Shown: positions 18,058 to 27,313, counted from the stretch's first letter. The stretch: DNA of 64,000 bases from Planctomycetota bacterium (GCA_018694835.1 JABHOG010000100.1:38173-102172), one strand, 5' to 3'. Made by a program: numbers and translations. The notes: generated by a model not told the origin, from the letters alone.

Positions 18058-19232
18058 GGTAAGAGCAGCGGACCTTCGGCGATGAACCGGATGGCAGCGA
18101 TGGCCAGCAAGTACGACAGGACACCACCAGCGAGAACCACGATCGCAACCTCGGTAAAGAGTAATCGGGCGACGAATCCTCGAGGGGCTCCGATCCGCTC
18201 GAGAGTTTTCACCTCTCGCTCCCGGACCTTTACATCGAGGGTGACAATCAATATCAGAAGTAATGTCGTCGCCACGATGACCAGCATCGAATTGGCATCT
18301 AGAATTGCCTTCGCTCTCATCACGACCGTCAGTAGTTCTTTGAGTTCGACCATCGAGTCGATGGTTTGCAGGTCCTTCTGCCTGCGAAATCTTGATCGGA
18401 GAATCGTGGCACCCTCGGCATCCTTGGCGTCGATGATCAATGCAGTGATCGGCAACTGATCGGGATCGCCATGGAAGTGGAAGCTATCCTCATTCTCCGG
18501 TGTCACCTCGACCGCTTCCACCACCGCTGCAGAGGCGGTGACGTGATTGCTCTTGCTCTCCAGCACCAGGTGGAAATCCTTCTCCGGATCGATTTCCAGG
18601 TGCCCATGTCCTTCACCGGTCACCACCCAGGAAGTGTGCAGACTGACGAACACAGCGTCGTCGTCAGGAGTTCCGGTGGCCGGCAAGACCGCAGTCACCT
18701 TCAGTAACAGAGGATACGATCCCGCCAGATCATGGAGTTTGTGGACGTCTGTGGCGATGGTGCCGCCGACCGTCAGATCGAGGCTCCTTGCGACTCCAGC
18801 TCCCAGTGCCGCTTCCGCCAGTCGTTGTGGCCAGTGATGCTCTTGGGCGAGACGGATCCCTCGAAATTCCTGGTAGTCGGGAGTGGTGCCGACCAGCGGG
18901 TACTGATTCACCGATCCCTCCAGATGAATCGGAATCGGCACGCCAAGGCCGGACTCACCCGCCTCCATCGCCACCTTCATCTCGATGGTCCGCTCCACCT
19001 CACCGCGATAGTAGAGTGCATGGATCAACAGGTCTGAGCGACTTCCCGGGGCACCGACCACCAGCGGGGTCGACAACGCTCTCGCCTCCAGCCGCGCTCG
19101 ATACAGATCCAGCAATCCGTCAACTGCAGCGGGAAGAACCCCGACCAGTGCGATGCAGAGAGCAAGCACCACGGTTCTTACCTTGTGATGAGCCAGCGAG
19201 CGCAAAGCCAATCTCAGCATCGGGCCACTCAT
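18054..19232 (-). CDS. ABC transporter permease, MacB/FtsX type
   Basis: 392 aa with the classical layout: one N-terminal helix (about residues 20-40), a long extracytoplasmic domain (about 45-290) and three C-terminal helices. The cytoplasmic coupling segment KVREREVKTLERIGAPRGF lies between helices 2 and 3. Such permeases usually act mechanically on lipoproteins or peptides rather than moving ions. ATGA overlaps join it to the ATPase upstream and to the ZnuA-like lipoprotein downstream. Substrate is not readable from sequence. Confidence 0.9.
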   Translation of the reverse strand: MSGPMLRLALRSLAHHKVRTVVLALCIALVGVLPAAVDGLLDLYRARLEARALSTPLVVGAPGSRSDLLIHALYYRGEVERTIEMKVAMEAGESGLGVPIPIHLEGSVNQYPLVGTTPDYQEFRGIRLAQEHHWPQRLAEAALGAGVARSLDLTVGGTIATDVHKLHDLAGSYPLLLKVTAVLPATGTPDDDAVFVSLHTSWVVTGEGHGHLEIDPEKDFHLVLESKSNHVTASAAVVEAVEVTPENEDSFHFHGDPDQLPITALIIDAKDAEGATILRSRFRRQKDLQTIDSMVELKELLTVVMRAKAILDANSMLVIVATTLLLILIVTLDVKVREREVKTLERIGAPRGFVARLLFTEVAIVVLAGGVLSYLLAIAAIRFIAEGPLLLP

Positions 19233-19894
19233 GAAGCACTCCCTGCCAGCGCTTCGACACGATCGAAGCCGTCCAGGATGGTCGAGTCATGGGTCACCAC
19301 GATGACGGTAGCCCCGGTCAAATCCGCTTCCTCGAATAACAGATCGAGAACCGCTCTGCCCGAGGCCCCATCGAGACTCCCGGTCGGTTCATCTGCGAGG
19401 ATCAACGACGGAGAGGTCATCAATGCCCGGCACACGGCTGCCCGCTGTCGCTCTCCCTGGGAGAGTGCGCGCGGCTTTCTGTGCAAGAGATCCTCGATTC
19501 CACAGCGACGAGATCGCTCGATGAGCTTGGCCTGTTCTTCCTCGGTCGGTTCACGACCATCGAGCCACAATGGAAGAAAGGAGTTCTCCATCACGTCGAT
19601 GTGCTCGAGCAATTCGAATTCCTGAAAGACCAGCCCGATGTGCTCTCGGCGGAACTTTCTCCGTCTGGCATCCGAGAGCTGGTCGATCCGGATCTCTCCG
19701 ACCTGTACCTCACCAGAGGAGGGGGAGAGAATGCCGGCGATGCACGAAAGAAGCGTCGTCTTCCCACAACCCGATGGCCCCATGATGGCCACTTTTTCTC
19801 CCGCCTCGATGGCGATCTTTTCGACCCGAACAGGATGCTGTTGGCCGACATGGCGATGAACCAGATCGATGACTGATACGCTGGAACCCGTCAT
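19229..19894 (-). CDS. ABC transporter ATP-binding protein, LolD/MacB type
   Basis: 221 aa, a complete nucleotide-binding domain: Walker A GPSGCGKTT, Q-loop FQEFELLEHIDV, signature LSQGERQRAAVCRAL, Walker B LILADEPTGSLDG and the H-loop VVTHD. It is closest in motif form to LolD/MacB/FtsE ATPases that pair with FtsX-fold permeases. It overlaps the permease gene downstream and the two-helix protein upstream by 4 bp each, so a single translational unit is likely. Confidence 0.93.
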   Translation of the reverse strand: MTGSSVSVIDLVHRHVGQQHPVRVEKIAIEAGEKVAIMGPSGCGKTTLLSCIAGILSPSSGEVQVGEIRIDQLSDARRRKFRREHIGLVFQEFELLEHIDVMENSFLPLWLDGREPTEEEQAKLIERSRRCGIEDLLHRKPRALSQGERQRAAVCRALMTSPSLILADEPTGSLDGASGRAVLDLLFEEADLTGATVIVVTHDSTILDGFDRVEALAGSAS

Positions 19895-21123
19895 TTGATC
19901 AGCTCCTGACCATCATCCAGGCGCCTCTGTTCCACGACATCCACTCCATCGATCCGCCAGCCTTCATCAGGGATCCAGCGAACATCGTACAGCGCGGTCG
20001 AGAGATTCTTCCGCCAGTGAGTGTGTCCCCAGTGCTTGACCGTTCCAATCACTTCCCACCGTGCACGAACCCGGAACACCGGATCCACCACCCTATCGAG
20101 CGCGACGACTTCGGTGTCGAGAGATCGCACTGCTCGAACATCGCAAATCGCATCCTCTTCGATCCTCATCATCAGACTTTCATGAATCTCGTCGTAGATT
20201 TGCTGCAGTAATTGCCCTGAAACACTTCGTTTAAGAAGTTGATAAATTTGATGCTCATCCTCGTAGTCGAAGGCACGGTAGATGTTCCTGTGAAGGCTCT
20301 CGAAAAGTGCTTCCGCTTGCTCGGGAGGAGGCAGTTGCACAGGTGACAGCCAGAAGGGACGAACCTCGACCTTGCTGGTTCCCAGAGTTGCTGCAGCAAG
20401 AGCCACACAGACCAAAGCCCCGACCACCGTGGCCCTCGAGAACTTCTTCGCTCTCCAGGCGATACGCAGGCCGATGATGCTGAACAGGATCGGCAGTAGA
20501 TCGAGAGTGAACCACGGCATGCGAATTCCAGGTGCAACCAGCTCCGGGTCGATCATCTTCTCCGCTTCGGGCGGGCTCCAGCTCCAACCAGGAGTATCTT
20601 CCTGGAATCGGTATACCTGGTAGTCATCTCTGGTCGAGAGCACGTAATAAACCGATTCGAGAGGAAAACCATCTTCGGTGTCAAATCGACTCCAGATGAA
20701 GTCGAGTTGTCTGGGCCGAGCCTTGGTCGGATAGGTAACGGTGATGGCGGCGAAGTTCATCAGGTCGTTGAGGTCGAATCCTTCCTGATACTCCAGATCG
20801 GTAAGTACTGGAATCAGTTGCACTCCATCGACCTGGACGGGTGCATGTAAATCGAGCCATTCCACCACCCGATTTCCGTATTCTCCCCAATCCCCTTCCA
20901 GGTCGGGATCGAGATCGTCTATTTCCTTTGGATCGAGGGAGAACCAGTGGGTGAACAGCGTTTCATCGATGAGCAGGAAGACTTCGGTTTCTGCTTCTCG
21001 CACATCCACTTCGATATTGATCGGCTTGGGAACATGCGAAGTGATGGAATCGCTGGCATGAGCCATATCGGTGGAACTGGCGATGCTGACGAGAAGGTAC
21101 AGCAACACGATGGTGGAATTCAT
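19891..21123 (-). CDS. Unrecognised secreted/membrane protein, first gene of the hybrid ABC operon
   Basis: 410 aa, no family recognised. A signal peptide (about residues 1-23) is followed by an acidic outer domain (about 30-195), two hydrophobic helices (about 205-255, with a basic loop RAKKFSR between them) and a C-terminal domain (about 270-410). It overlaps the ATPase gene by 4 bp, which ties it to transport by the downstream ABC system; similar accessory periplasmic proteins head some Zur-regulated FtsX-type operons. The start ATG at 21123 has no Shine-Dalgarno sequence and sits 9 bp after the T-tract of a strong terminator. A later start is possible but would cost the signal peptide. 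Confidence 0.7.
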   Translation of the reverse strand: MNSTIVLLYLLVSIASSTDMAHASDSITSHVPKPINIEVDVREAETEVFLLIDETLFTHWFSLDPKEIDDLDPDLEGDWGEYGNRVVEWLDLHAPVQVDGVQLIPVLTDLEYQEGFDLNDLMNFAAITVTYPTKARPRQLDFIWSRFDTEDGFPLESVYYVLSTRDDYQVYRFQEDTPGWSWSPPEAEKMIDPELVAPGIRMPWFTLDLLPILFSIIGLRIAWRAKKFSRATVVGALVCVALAAATLGTSKVEVRPFWLSPVQLPPPEQAEALFESLHRNIYRAFDYEDEHQIYQLLKRSVSGQLLQQIYDEIHESLMMRIEEDAICDVRAVRSLDTEVVALDRVVDPVFRVRARWEVIGTVKHWGHTHWRKNLSTALYDVRWIPDEGWRIDGVDVVEQRRLDDGQELIK

Positions 21124-21132
21124 GGCGAATTC

Positions 21133-21180
21133 AAAAAGGCGTTCGGGTCGACCCGTGATTCTCGGTCGACTCGAACGCCT
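21133..21180 (-). terminator. Rho-independent terminator behind the M28 peptidase gene
   Basis: A 17-bp stem (21137-21153 with 21164-21180, one G/T mismatch, 10-nt loop) is followed on the minus strand by a run of five T (21133-21137). It lies 24 bp past the peptidase stop, and its T-tract ends only 9 bp before the ATG of the next operon, so it may also act as an attenuator there. Confidence 0.85.
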
Positions 21181-21203
21181 GATAGTCTGCGCGACTGAAT
21201 TGC

Positions 21204-22970
21204 TCAGCGAACAGCTCCCCGTTTTTTCACTTCCTTCTTCACTTCCTTCTTCTCTTCCTTGGGCTTTTCCGGTACAGCGTCAGCCGACCGGTCTCGATCA
21301 GGTCGCGGCCACTCGATGATGGCTTCCATCTTCTTTCCATCACGCTCGAAAACGACCTTGCGCTTCGCTTCGCCCGCCATGATGGCACGGATCAAGGAGC
21401 GGCGATCGGTCACTTCCTCATCGCCAATCTTGAGGATCTTATCGCCGGCCTTCATGCCGGCCTTGGCCGCTGTGGAATCGGGAATCACCTCGGCAAGAGT
21501 GGTTCCTTCGAGCATCACTCCCAGTCTCCGACCACCGCCGCCACCACCACGTCTACGTCCTCCACCCTCTTCCAGCATCCCTTCTCGCGACAGAAGACCG
21601 TCGAGGTTACCCACTCCCAGTGCGGTGAGTGCGATGACCGTCGTCGAATGCTCGAGGTACTCCGGAATCACCAGATCAAAGGTGTCAAACTGGGTGTGAA
21701 TACCGTGCCAAGTATCTGCACGACCTTCCTGGGTCCAGAAGAACCCTGGAACACCGCGAGCGAGGAAGGACTCGTGGTCACTTCCAATGCCCCGGGGGAT
21801 CCCATCGACATCGGTGAGTTTGAAGGGCAGGTCAGGGTTCAGGTTCATCGCTGGAGTGAAGACCGTTTCAAAATCCTCTTTCATCGCAGCGGTTGCCGGA
21901 AGGCCGGCAATGGCGTTGGGTCCGCCGTCATAGACGAACACCGCCGAGATCTTGTCGAGCAGTTCCGGGTTCTGGTCGACCCAGGCCTTGGATCCGAGCA
22001 GACCCTGTTCCTCACCACTCCAGAGCATGAATCGAATCGTGCGGCGTGGCTTCGCTCCGGTCGCCATCAACATCCGTGCGGCCTCGATGGTCGTGGCAGT
22101 ACCAGTTCCATTATCAGTGGTTCCTGTGGCCCCATCCCAGGAATCGATATGACCACCGATGATGACGTACTCATCCGGGAACTCACTGCCGACGATATCG
22201 CCAACGACGTTGTAAAACTTGGCGGGTCCAGGCTGGAAGTGGTTGCGAACATCGATGCGAAGAGTGACCTCTTCATCCGCTTCCAGATTCTCGACGATCG
22301 TATCGTATTGATCCTTGCGTAGGTTGATCCGCGGAATCGTCGGAAGGTCATCCCAACTGATTCGATGATTTCCGTAAACGTTGATGTTCTCGCCACGGGT
22401 GGGATAGATCCAGCCGGCGATTCCCGCAGTTTCCAGCTTCTCGGTGACTTCGCGTTGAGCTTGCCGCGTCTCGCGATCCTGACGCCCTCGCTGGGCTGGA
22501 CGGACGATCCAGGCGCCCTTCATCGAATCGATATCGAGCCCCTCGATGGCAGCCGGCAGCATCACTGCAGGACCCTCTTGCACACCTTTGGTCCCCGCAG
22601 ACCAGGCTGGAGTGCCAAACTCGAGGTCCATTCGCTCGGGAGAGATCATATGACCCCTCCACGCACCTCGCTGGAAGCCAACGCTGAATTCCCCGGCTTC
22701 CTCCATCTTGACATTTTCCAGACCGAACTCGATGAACAGGTCTCGCGCCCATTCACAGGCGAGATGATCTTGATGACTACCGGTCAACCGAGGACCGATA
22801 CCATTGACCAGTTGGTCGAGGACTTCGACCACCTGATTGTCTTCGATCCCGATATCGATCAACTTCTTCTGCATCTCCGAGAGTACTGGTTCGGATCCAT
22901 CGGCGGCCACGGCCATCGGCGGCATCGCCATCAGGGAACAAAAGAAGAGCGTGAAGGCAACTGTTCGCAT
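21204..22970 (-). CDS. Secreted M28-family zinc peptidase with C-terminal PDZ domain
   Basis: 588 aa. The ATG at 22970 has AAAGGA six bases upstream; ATGs at 22976 is too close to the site. A signal peptide (about 1-24) is followed by an unannotated N-terminal part with a PA-like insert (about 120-230), then the M28 catalytic core: GGHIDSWDGATGTTDNGTGT (zinc His and Asp) and WSGEEQGLLGS (general base Glu-Glu). A Gly/Arg-rich linker precedes a PDZ domain (LGVMLEG..AKAGMKAGDKILKIGDE) and a Lys/Glu-rich tail. M28 enzymes are aminopeptidases or carboxypeptidases; the PDZ suggests substrate recruitment. A strong terminator follows. Confidence 0.9.
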   Translation of the reverse strand: MRTVAFTLFFCSLMAMPPMAVAADGSEPVLSEMQKKLIDIGIEDNQVVEVLDQLVNGIGPRLTGSHQDHLACEWARDLFIEFGLENVKMEEAGEFSVGFQRGAWRGHMISPERMDLEFGTPAWSAGTKGVQEGPAVMLPAAIEGLDIDSMKGAWIVRPAQRGRQDRETRQAQREVTEKLETAGIAGWIYPTRGENINVYGNHRISWDDLPTIPRINLRKDQYDTIVENLEADEEVTLRIDVRNHFQPGPAKFYNVVGDIVGSEFPDEYVIIGGHIDSWDGATGTTDNGTGTATTIEAARMLMATGAKPRRTIRFMLWSGEEQGLLGSKAWVDQNPELLDKISAVFVYDGGPNAIAGLPATAAMKEDFETVFTPAMNLNPDLPFKLTDVDGIPRGIGSDHESFLARGVPGFFWTQEGRADTWHGIHTQFDTFDLVIPEYLEHSTTVIALTALGVGNLDGLLSREGMLEEGGGRRRGGGGGGRRLGVMLEGTTLAEVIPDSTAAKAGMKAGDKILKIGDEEVTDRRSLIRAIMAGEAKRKVVFERDGKKMEAIIEWPRPDRDRSADAVPEKPKEEKKEVKKEVKKRGAVR

Positions 22971-23213
22971 GATCATTCCTTTCAGATACTCCCCTCCCGG
23001 GAGGCCAGAATTGACCTCAAAGAGCGAAGCAACCTGGACGGGCTCAAGCCGTCAAGATCGATCAGAATCGCAAGTATGAGGGGGGCGGTCAAGGCGGCGA
23101 TTGGCGGATCTCTGGCTCGATGGACCGGTAGAGCAGCAGTTCAAATCACCAGCCCTGGTGAGAGCACGGTCGATCCCAGGCCTGACGGCTGTCCGCTCCC
23201 ACCGGCTCGATCC

Positions 23214-24929
23214 TCAGGAGGTCGCCTGCTTCTTCTCCTGCTTGGCCCAGGAATCCCTCAGGGGGGCAATCCTGGCCAGATGAGGAGCTCCTTCTTTCGA
23301 CAACTTCTGGTCCGCCACGAAGTAGCCCACTCGCTCCAGCTGGAATCGATCACCGGCGGATGCCGTAGCCAGTGAGGGCTCACATAGCGCGGTGGTCTCG
23401 ACCAAAGAATCTGGATTGAGAAAGTCGATCAGAGATTTCCCCTGCGGGACATGATCCGGGTCCGCCACGCTGAACAGTGGCGAATAGAGTCGTACCGGGA
23501 TCTCGACGCAGCACGACGCCGGAACCCAATGGATGATACCCCGCACCTTGCGGCCGTCAGGCGTCTGTCCTCGAGCAGTGTCTGGATCGTATTCACACCT
23601 CAGTTGCAGGACCTCACCACTCTCTGGATCCTCGATCACTTCCTTGACTGTCACGCAGTATCCGTAGCGCAATCGAACTTCTGCACCGGGTGCCAGGCGA
23701 CGCCACTTTCTCGGTGGCTCGAGACGGAAATCATCACGATCGACCCAAACCTCCCTCTCGAATGGTAGCTGTCGAGTTCCCGCATCCGGATCTTCTGGGT
23801 TGTTGACCGCTTCAACCATCTCCTGAAGGTCTTCTGGAAAGTTCTCGATCACCAATTTCAGTGGATTGAAAACCGCCATCCTGCGAGTCGCGATCTTGTT
23901 GAGATGGTCACGAACTGAATTCTCCAGGACCGAGTATTCGATGGTCGAGTTGAACTTGGCCACTCCGATCCCTGTCATGAAATTACGAATCGACTCGGGA
24001 GTGTATCCCCGACGTCTGATTCCCGAGAGCGTCGGGAGGCGTGGGTCGTCCCACCCTTCGACATGACCATCCTCGATGAGGGCTCTCAACGACCTCTTGC
24101 TCATCACGGTGTAAGAAAGTGCCAGTCGAGCAAACTCGGTTTGTCTCGGCTGCTTCTCAAGGCCAATTTTATCGAGGAACCAATCGTACAGTGGTCGGTT
24201 ATTCCGGAACTCAAGGCTACACAGAGAATGAGTCACTCCCTCGATGGCGTCGCCTTGACCATGAGCCCAGTCGTATGTCGGATACATGCACCAGGTATCT
24301 CCGGTACGGTGATGCGTGGAGCGGTGGATCCGGTACATGACCGGATCCCGCATGATGATATGGGCCGACTCCATGTCGATCTTGGCCCTCAATGTCCTTG
24401 CTCCGTCAGGGAATTCCCCTGATTTCATGCGGCCAAAGAGGTCCAGGTTCTCTTCGATGGATCGATCTCGATTTGGACTGTCTCGCCCGGGCTCGGTCAA
24501 ATTACCACGGTGCTGGCGGACCTCTTCGCCCGTGAGGTCACAGACATAGGCATCTCCCTGGCCAATCAACTGGGTGGCCCACTGATAGAGCTGGTCGAAG
24601 TAGTCGGAAGCAAAACAGAGTTGATCCCATTCGAATCCGAGCCAGCGAATATCATCTTGAATTGAATCGACGTACTCCTGCTCTTCACGAGAGGGGTTGG
24701 TGTCGTCAAAACGAAGATTACAGCGACCAGAAAATCTGGCAGCCAGACCGAAACTGAGACAGATCGCCTTGGCATGGCCGATGTGCAGATAACCGTTGGG
24801 CTCAGGTGGGAATCGAAGTTGAACTCGACCTCCAGCGACGTTCGATGACACATCTGAGGAGATTATTTTCTCGATGAAATTGTCAGGTTTGTCCGACTCG
24901 TTGACAGACTCACCTTGCTTTTGAGACAT
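23214..24929 (-). CDS. glnS: Glutamine--tRNA ligase
   Basis: 571 aa, close to bacterial GlnRS length. Class I signatures are present: HIGHAK in PPEPNGYLHIGHAK and the KMSKS equivalent VMSKR. The GlnRS/eukaryotic-GluRS-like block RFDDTNP and CMYPTYDWAHG, plus the two C-terminal beta-barrels, favour GlnRS over the bacterial GluRS type. The ATG at 24929 follows GGAG at 9 nt; a TTG at 24944 is less likely. The enzyme charges tRNA-Gln directly in the cytoplasm. It is divergent from the dockerin-tailed protein, with 240 bp between them, and stands alone. Confidence 0.93.
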   Translation of the reverse strand: MSQKQGESVNESDKPDNFIEKIISSDVSSNVAGGRVQLRFPPEPNGYLHIGHAKAICLSFGLAARFSGRCNLRFDDTNPSREEQEYVDSIQDDIRWLGFEWDQLCFASDYFDQLYQWATQLIGQGDAYVCDLTGEEVRQHRGNLTEPGRDSPNRDRSIEENLDLFGRMKSGEFPDGARTLRAKIDMESAHIIMRDPVMYRIHRSTHHRTGDTWCMYPTYDWAHGQGDAIEGVTHSLCSLEFRNNRPLYDWFLDKIGLEKQPRQTEFARLALSYTVMSKRSLRALIEDGHVEGWDDPRLPTLSGIRRRGYTPESIRNFMTGIGVAKFNSTIEYSVLENSVRDHLNKIATRRMAVFNPLKLVIENFPEDLQEMVEAVNNPEDPDAGTRQLPFEREVWVDRDDFRLEPPRKWRRLAPGAEVRLRYGYCVTVKEVIEDPESGEVLQLRCEYDPDTARGQTPDGRKVRGIIHWVPASCCVEIPVRLYSPLFSVADPDHVPQGKSLIDFLNPDSLVETTALCEPSLATASAGDRFQLERVGYFVADQKLSKEGAPHLARIAPLRDSWAKQEKKQATS

Positions 24930-25169
24930 CTGAAACAACTCCAAACAAGTTCCCGGGACTTTTCGTGACGATGTAGCACAAACATCAGAACCAGTCTCTT
25001 CAGCACCTTATGTGCTGCTCCTATCAAACAACACTCTCGCCCGCTAGTATTTAGGCTAAGAGGTAGTATGCAACTGGTTTACCTGTTCCCAGGTCGACCA
25101 TCACGGGAGGTAGAGTTCGTTACCAGGAATCCCACGGTAACGTCTAAAATATTAGAGGAGACGGTAACC

Positions 25170-26510
25170 ATGAAATGTCAAAGTGTCCATGCTGCAACAC
25201 TAGCAATCTTGCTGTTGTTCCAGTTCCCAACTCTGGCCACCGCCATGGGCGGTGGTTATGAGATGAGTTTTAGCAGCGGCGCTGCCGCCGAGGGTGGGCT
25301 GGTTCCCATCACTCTGACTCTCTCTCATGCAGCGCCCTCAGGTGTTCAAGGTTTCTCTTTCGGAGTTTGCCACGACGTCAATTTGCTCGATCTGGAACCG
25401 GCTGGATCCGATCCCGCCGATTTCGACTACGTGATCGACTGGTCCACCGAAATCGAGACCATCAAGAACGGTGCGGTGCCCGACTTCTTTACCCAAAACA
25501 TCGAAACTGGTGGTTGGGCGGTCGGCTGCGTGATTTGCTTCACCTCCTGTGCCGTCATGGACGCCGGTTCGACGGAGATAGGAACCGCTTCCTACCGCCT
25601 GATCGGTCCTGCAGGATCGGTGACCACCGTTGGCCTCTGCAACACACTCGGCATTCCTCCTGTTTCCAGTGTCGCAGTGGTGGATGGAGCTTCGAATCCG
25701 ATAAACAGCCTCGATGGCACCATCGAGATTCTTGAACAACCTCCAACGCTGTTCTACTTCAGCGCTCCCTTGAAACAGGTCAACTACGATCCTCTCGACG
25801 GTACGGCCAACTTCAGTGCGACATTGACCATCACAGAAGATCCATCCAATGCGACATACCCATCCAATACCCAGGGATTTTCGATGAGTTTGGCATCCGA
25901 CCCGACTTACATCATTCCCACAGGAGCGGCGGTCACAGGTCCGGTGGATCTGGCGAACCCAGCATTTTCGGATTCAATCTTGACGGAATCTGGCTGGGCC
26001 ATCGGGGTGGTCTACGCTTTCCAGTTGCCGGTCTATATCCAGTTTCCCAACGCTACGGATGCCGTGAGCATCAGCGGCTCTACGGTGCCTTCGGCACTAA
26101 TCGGAAATGAAGTTGGAGTGACCATTCCACTCACCTGGCAAAGTCACAGCACCCCACCAATTTTCAATGTGGTGACCTATGGTAACCAAAGCCTTTCACC
26201 AATGACCTATGACGGTTCACTGATGCTGTTTCCTCAATCTGTGCTCGATTACATTCGTAGCGATGCCAATGGGGACGGGGTTCCTGACGTTGCGGATGTG
26301 GTCTGGTCATTGTCGGAAATCTTCAACGGAGGACCTCAGGGTACCTGTCAGGACGCCAAGGATTCCAATGGTGACGGAATCTTCGATGTTGCGGATCCCA
26401 TCTGGATGATCTCCTACATCTTCACCAACGGACCTACTCCTCCAACTCCATTCCCAAACTGTGGAAATGTTGGAGAACCGCAGGACTGCTTGATCTATAA
26501 CGGCTGCTGA
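25170..26510 (+). CDS. Secreted protein with cohesin-like repeats and dockerin-like C-terminal tail
   Basis: 446 aa. GAGGAGA precedes the ATG at 25170, which opens a signal peptide (about 1-27); a longer frame from 25068 lacks one. Two related all-beta domains follow (about 35-180 and 190-370), each with the cohesin-like sequence PITLTLSHAAPSGVQGFSFG-type strand and a matching WAIGVVYAF/WAVGCVICF strand. The C terminus carries two EF-hand-like dockerin half-motifs, DANGDGVPDVAD and DSNGDGIFDVAD, and a Cys-Pro-rich end. Such tails are frequent in planctomycete secreted proteins and probably serve surface attachment or sorting. No enzyme motif was found. A terminator follows. Confidence 0.75.
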   Translation: MKCQSVHAATLAILLLFQFPTLATAMGGGYEMSFSSGAAAEGGLVPITLTLSHAAPSGVQGFSFGVCHDVNLLDLEPAGSDPADFDYVIDWSTEIETIKNGAVPDFFTQNIETGGWAVGCVICFTSCAVMDAGSTEIGTASYRLIGPAGSVTTVGLCNTLGIPPVSSVAVVDGASNPINSLDGTIEILEQPPTLFYFSAPLKQVNYDPLDGTANFSATLTITEDPSNATYPSNTQGFSMSLASDPTYIIPTGAAVTGPVDLANPAFSDSILTESGWAIGVVYAFQLPVYIQFPNATDAVSISGSTVPSALIGNEVGVTIPLTWQSHSTPPIFNVVTYGNQSLSPMTYDGSLMLFPQSVLDYIRSDANGDGVPDVADVVWSLSEIFNGGPQGTCQDAKDSNGDGIFDVADPIWMISYIFTNGPTPPTPFPNCGNVGEPQDCLIYNGC

Positions 26511-26542
26511 TCGATTCGACCTGAAGAGCTACCGATCTAGCC

Positions 26543-26582
26543 AAACACCCCGCCCTGCATCATCGCAGGGCGGGGTGTTTTT
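26543..26582 (+). terminator. Rho-independent terminator after the dockerin-tailed gene
   Basis: Perfect 16-bp GC-rich stem (26543-26558 with 26565-26580), 6-nt loop ATCATC, and a T-run ending the stem. It sits between the convergent dockerin gene and endonuclease III, so it may serve both strands, though the minus-strand side has only a short T-run. Confidence 0.9.
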
Positions 26583-26644
26583 CATCCCACGGAGCCGAAC
26601 TCATCCAAGGCAGGAACCGGTACCAAGTGTTCGCTTCCTTACGT

Positions 26645-27313
26645 TCACTTTCGGACACCGCCATTCTTACACGCTTCTTCTCGAATCCGTTTCGCCGTCG
26701 CTGCCCATGAACAGATCTTGCAGGTCGACAAATCGTGGCCCCTGGCCGGACAGTGCTCACGACCAAAGTAGATGAACTGGAGATGCAGATCATTCCACAA
26801 CCGTTCGGGGAATAACTTCTTCAGGTCCGCTTCGGTTTTCTCGACATTCTTCCCACTGGAGAGGCCCCAACGCGCTGCCAGTCGATGGATATGCGTATCG
26901 ACCGGGAATGCCGCAACACCAAACGCTTGCGCCATCACCACGCTGGCAGTCTTGTGCCCCACTCCGGGAAGTGCTTCGAGGCTTTCGAAGTCATCCGGCA
27001 CTCGAGAGCGATGTTTATCGATCAGTATTTGTGAGAGATCACGGATCGCTTTCGCCTTCTTCGGGGCCAATCCGCAGGTCCGGATCTGTTCGAGAATAAC
27101 TTTCACTTCCAACTCGGCCATCTTCCTGGCAGTTCTGGCTCGCCGAAAGAGCCCCGGTGTTACCAGATTGACCCGTGCATCGGTGGTCTGTGCCGACAGC
27201 AACACGGCAATCAACAAGGTGAACGGGCTGTCGTGCTGCAGTGGAATCGGAGGATCTGGATACAATCTGCCCAGAATAACAGCCGCCCTGTCTGCTTTAT
27301 CTTGACGCTTCAT
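26645..27313 (-). CDS. nth: Endonuclease III (DNA glycosylase/AP lyase) with atypical Fe-S loop
   Basis: 222 aa. The helix-hairpin-helix LPGVGHKTASVV carries catalytic Lys121, and VDTHIHR carries Asp139, so base excision of oxidised pyrimidines is likely retained. The C-terminal cysteines are spaced C188-x9-C198-x2-C201-x13-C215, not the usual C-x6-C-x2-C-x5-C; the fourth lies well past its normal place. Whether a [4Fe-4S] cluster forms is unclear. A weak AGAGG precedes the start. The gene follows a broken-looking small membrane ORF on the same strand. Confidence 0.88.
   Translation of the reverse strand: MKRQDKADRAAVILGRLYPDPPIPLQHDSPFTLLIAVLLSAQTTDARVNLVTPGLFRRARTARKMAELEVKVILEQIRTCGLAPKKAKAIRDLSQILIDKHRSRVPDDFESLEALPGVGHKTASVVMAQAFGVAAFPVDTHIHRLAARWGLSSGKNVEKTEADLKKLFPERLWNDLHLQFIYFGREHCPARGHDLSTCKICSWAATAKRIREEACKNGGVRK

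Noticed and set aside
22365..23375. 336-aa plus-strand frame across the M28 peptidase start
   Set aside because: It covers the peptidase gene and the intergenic space; no domain or ribosome site.
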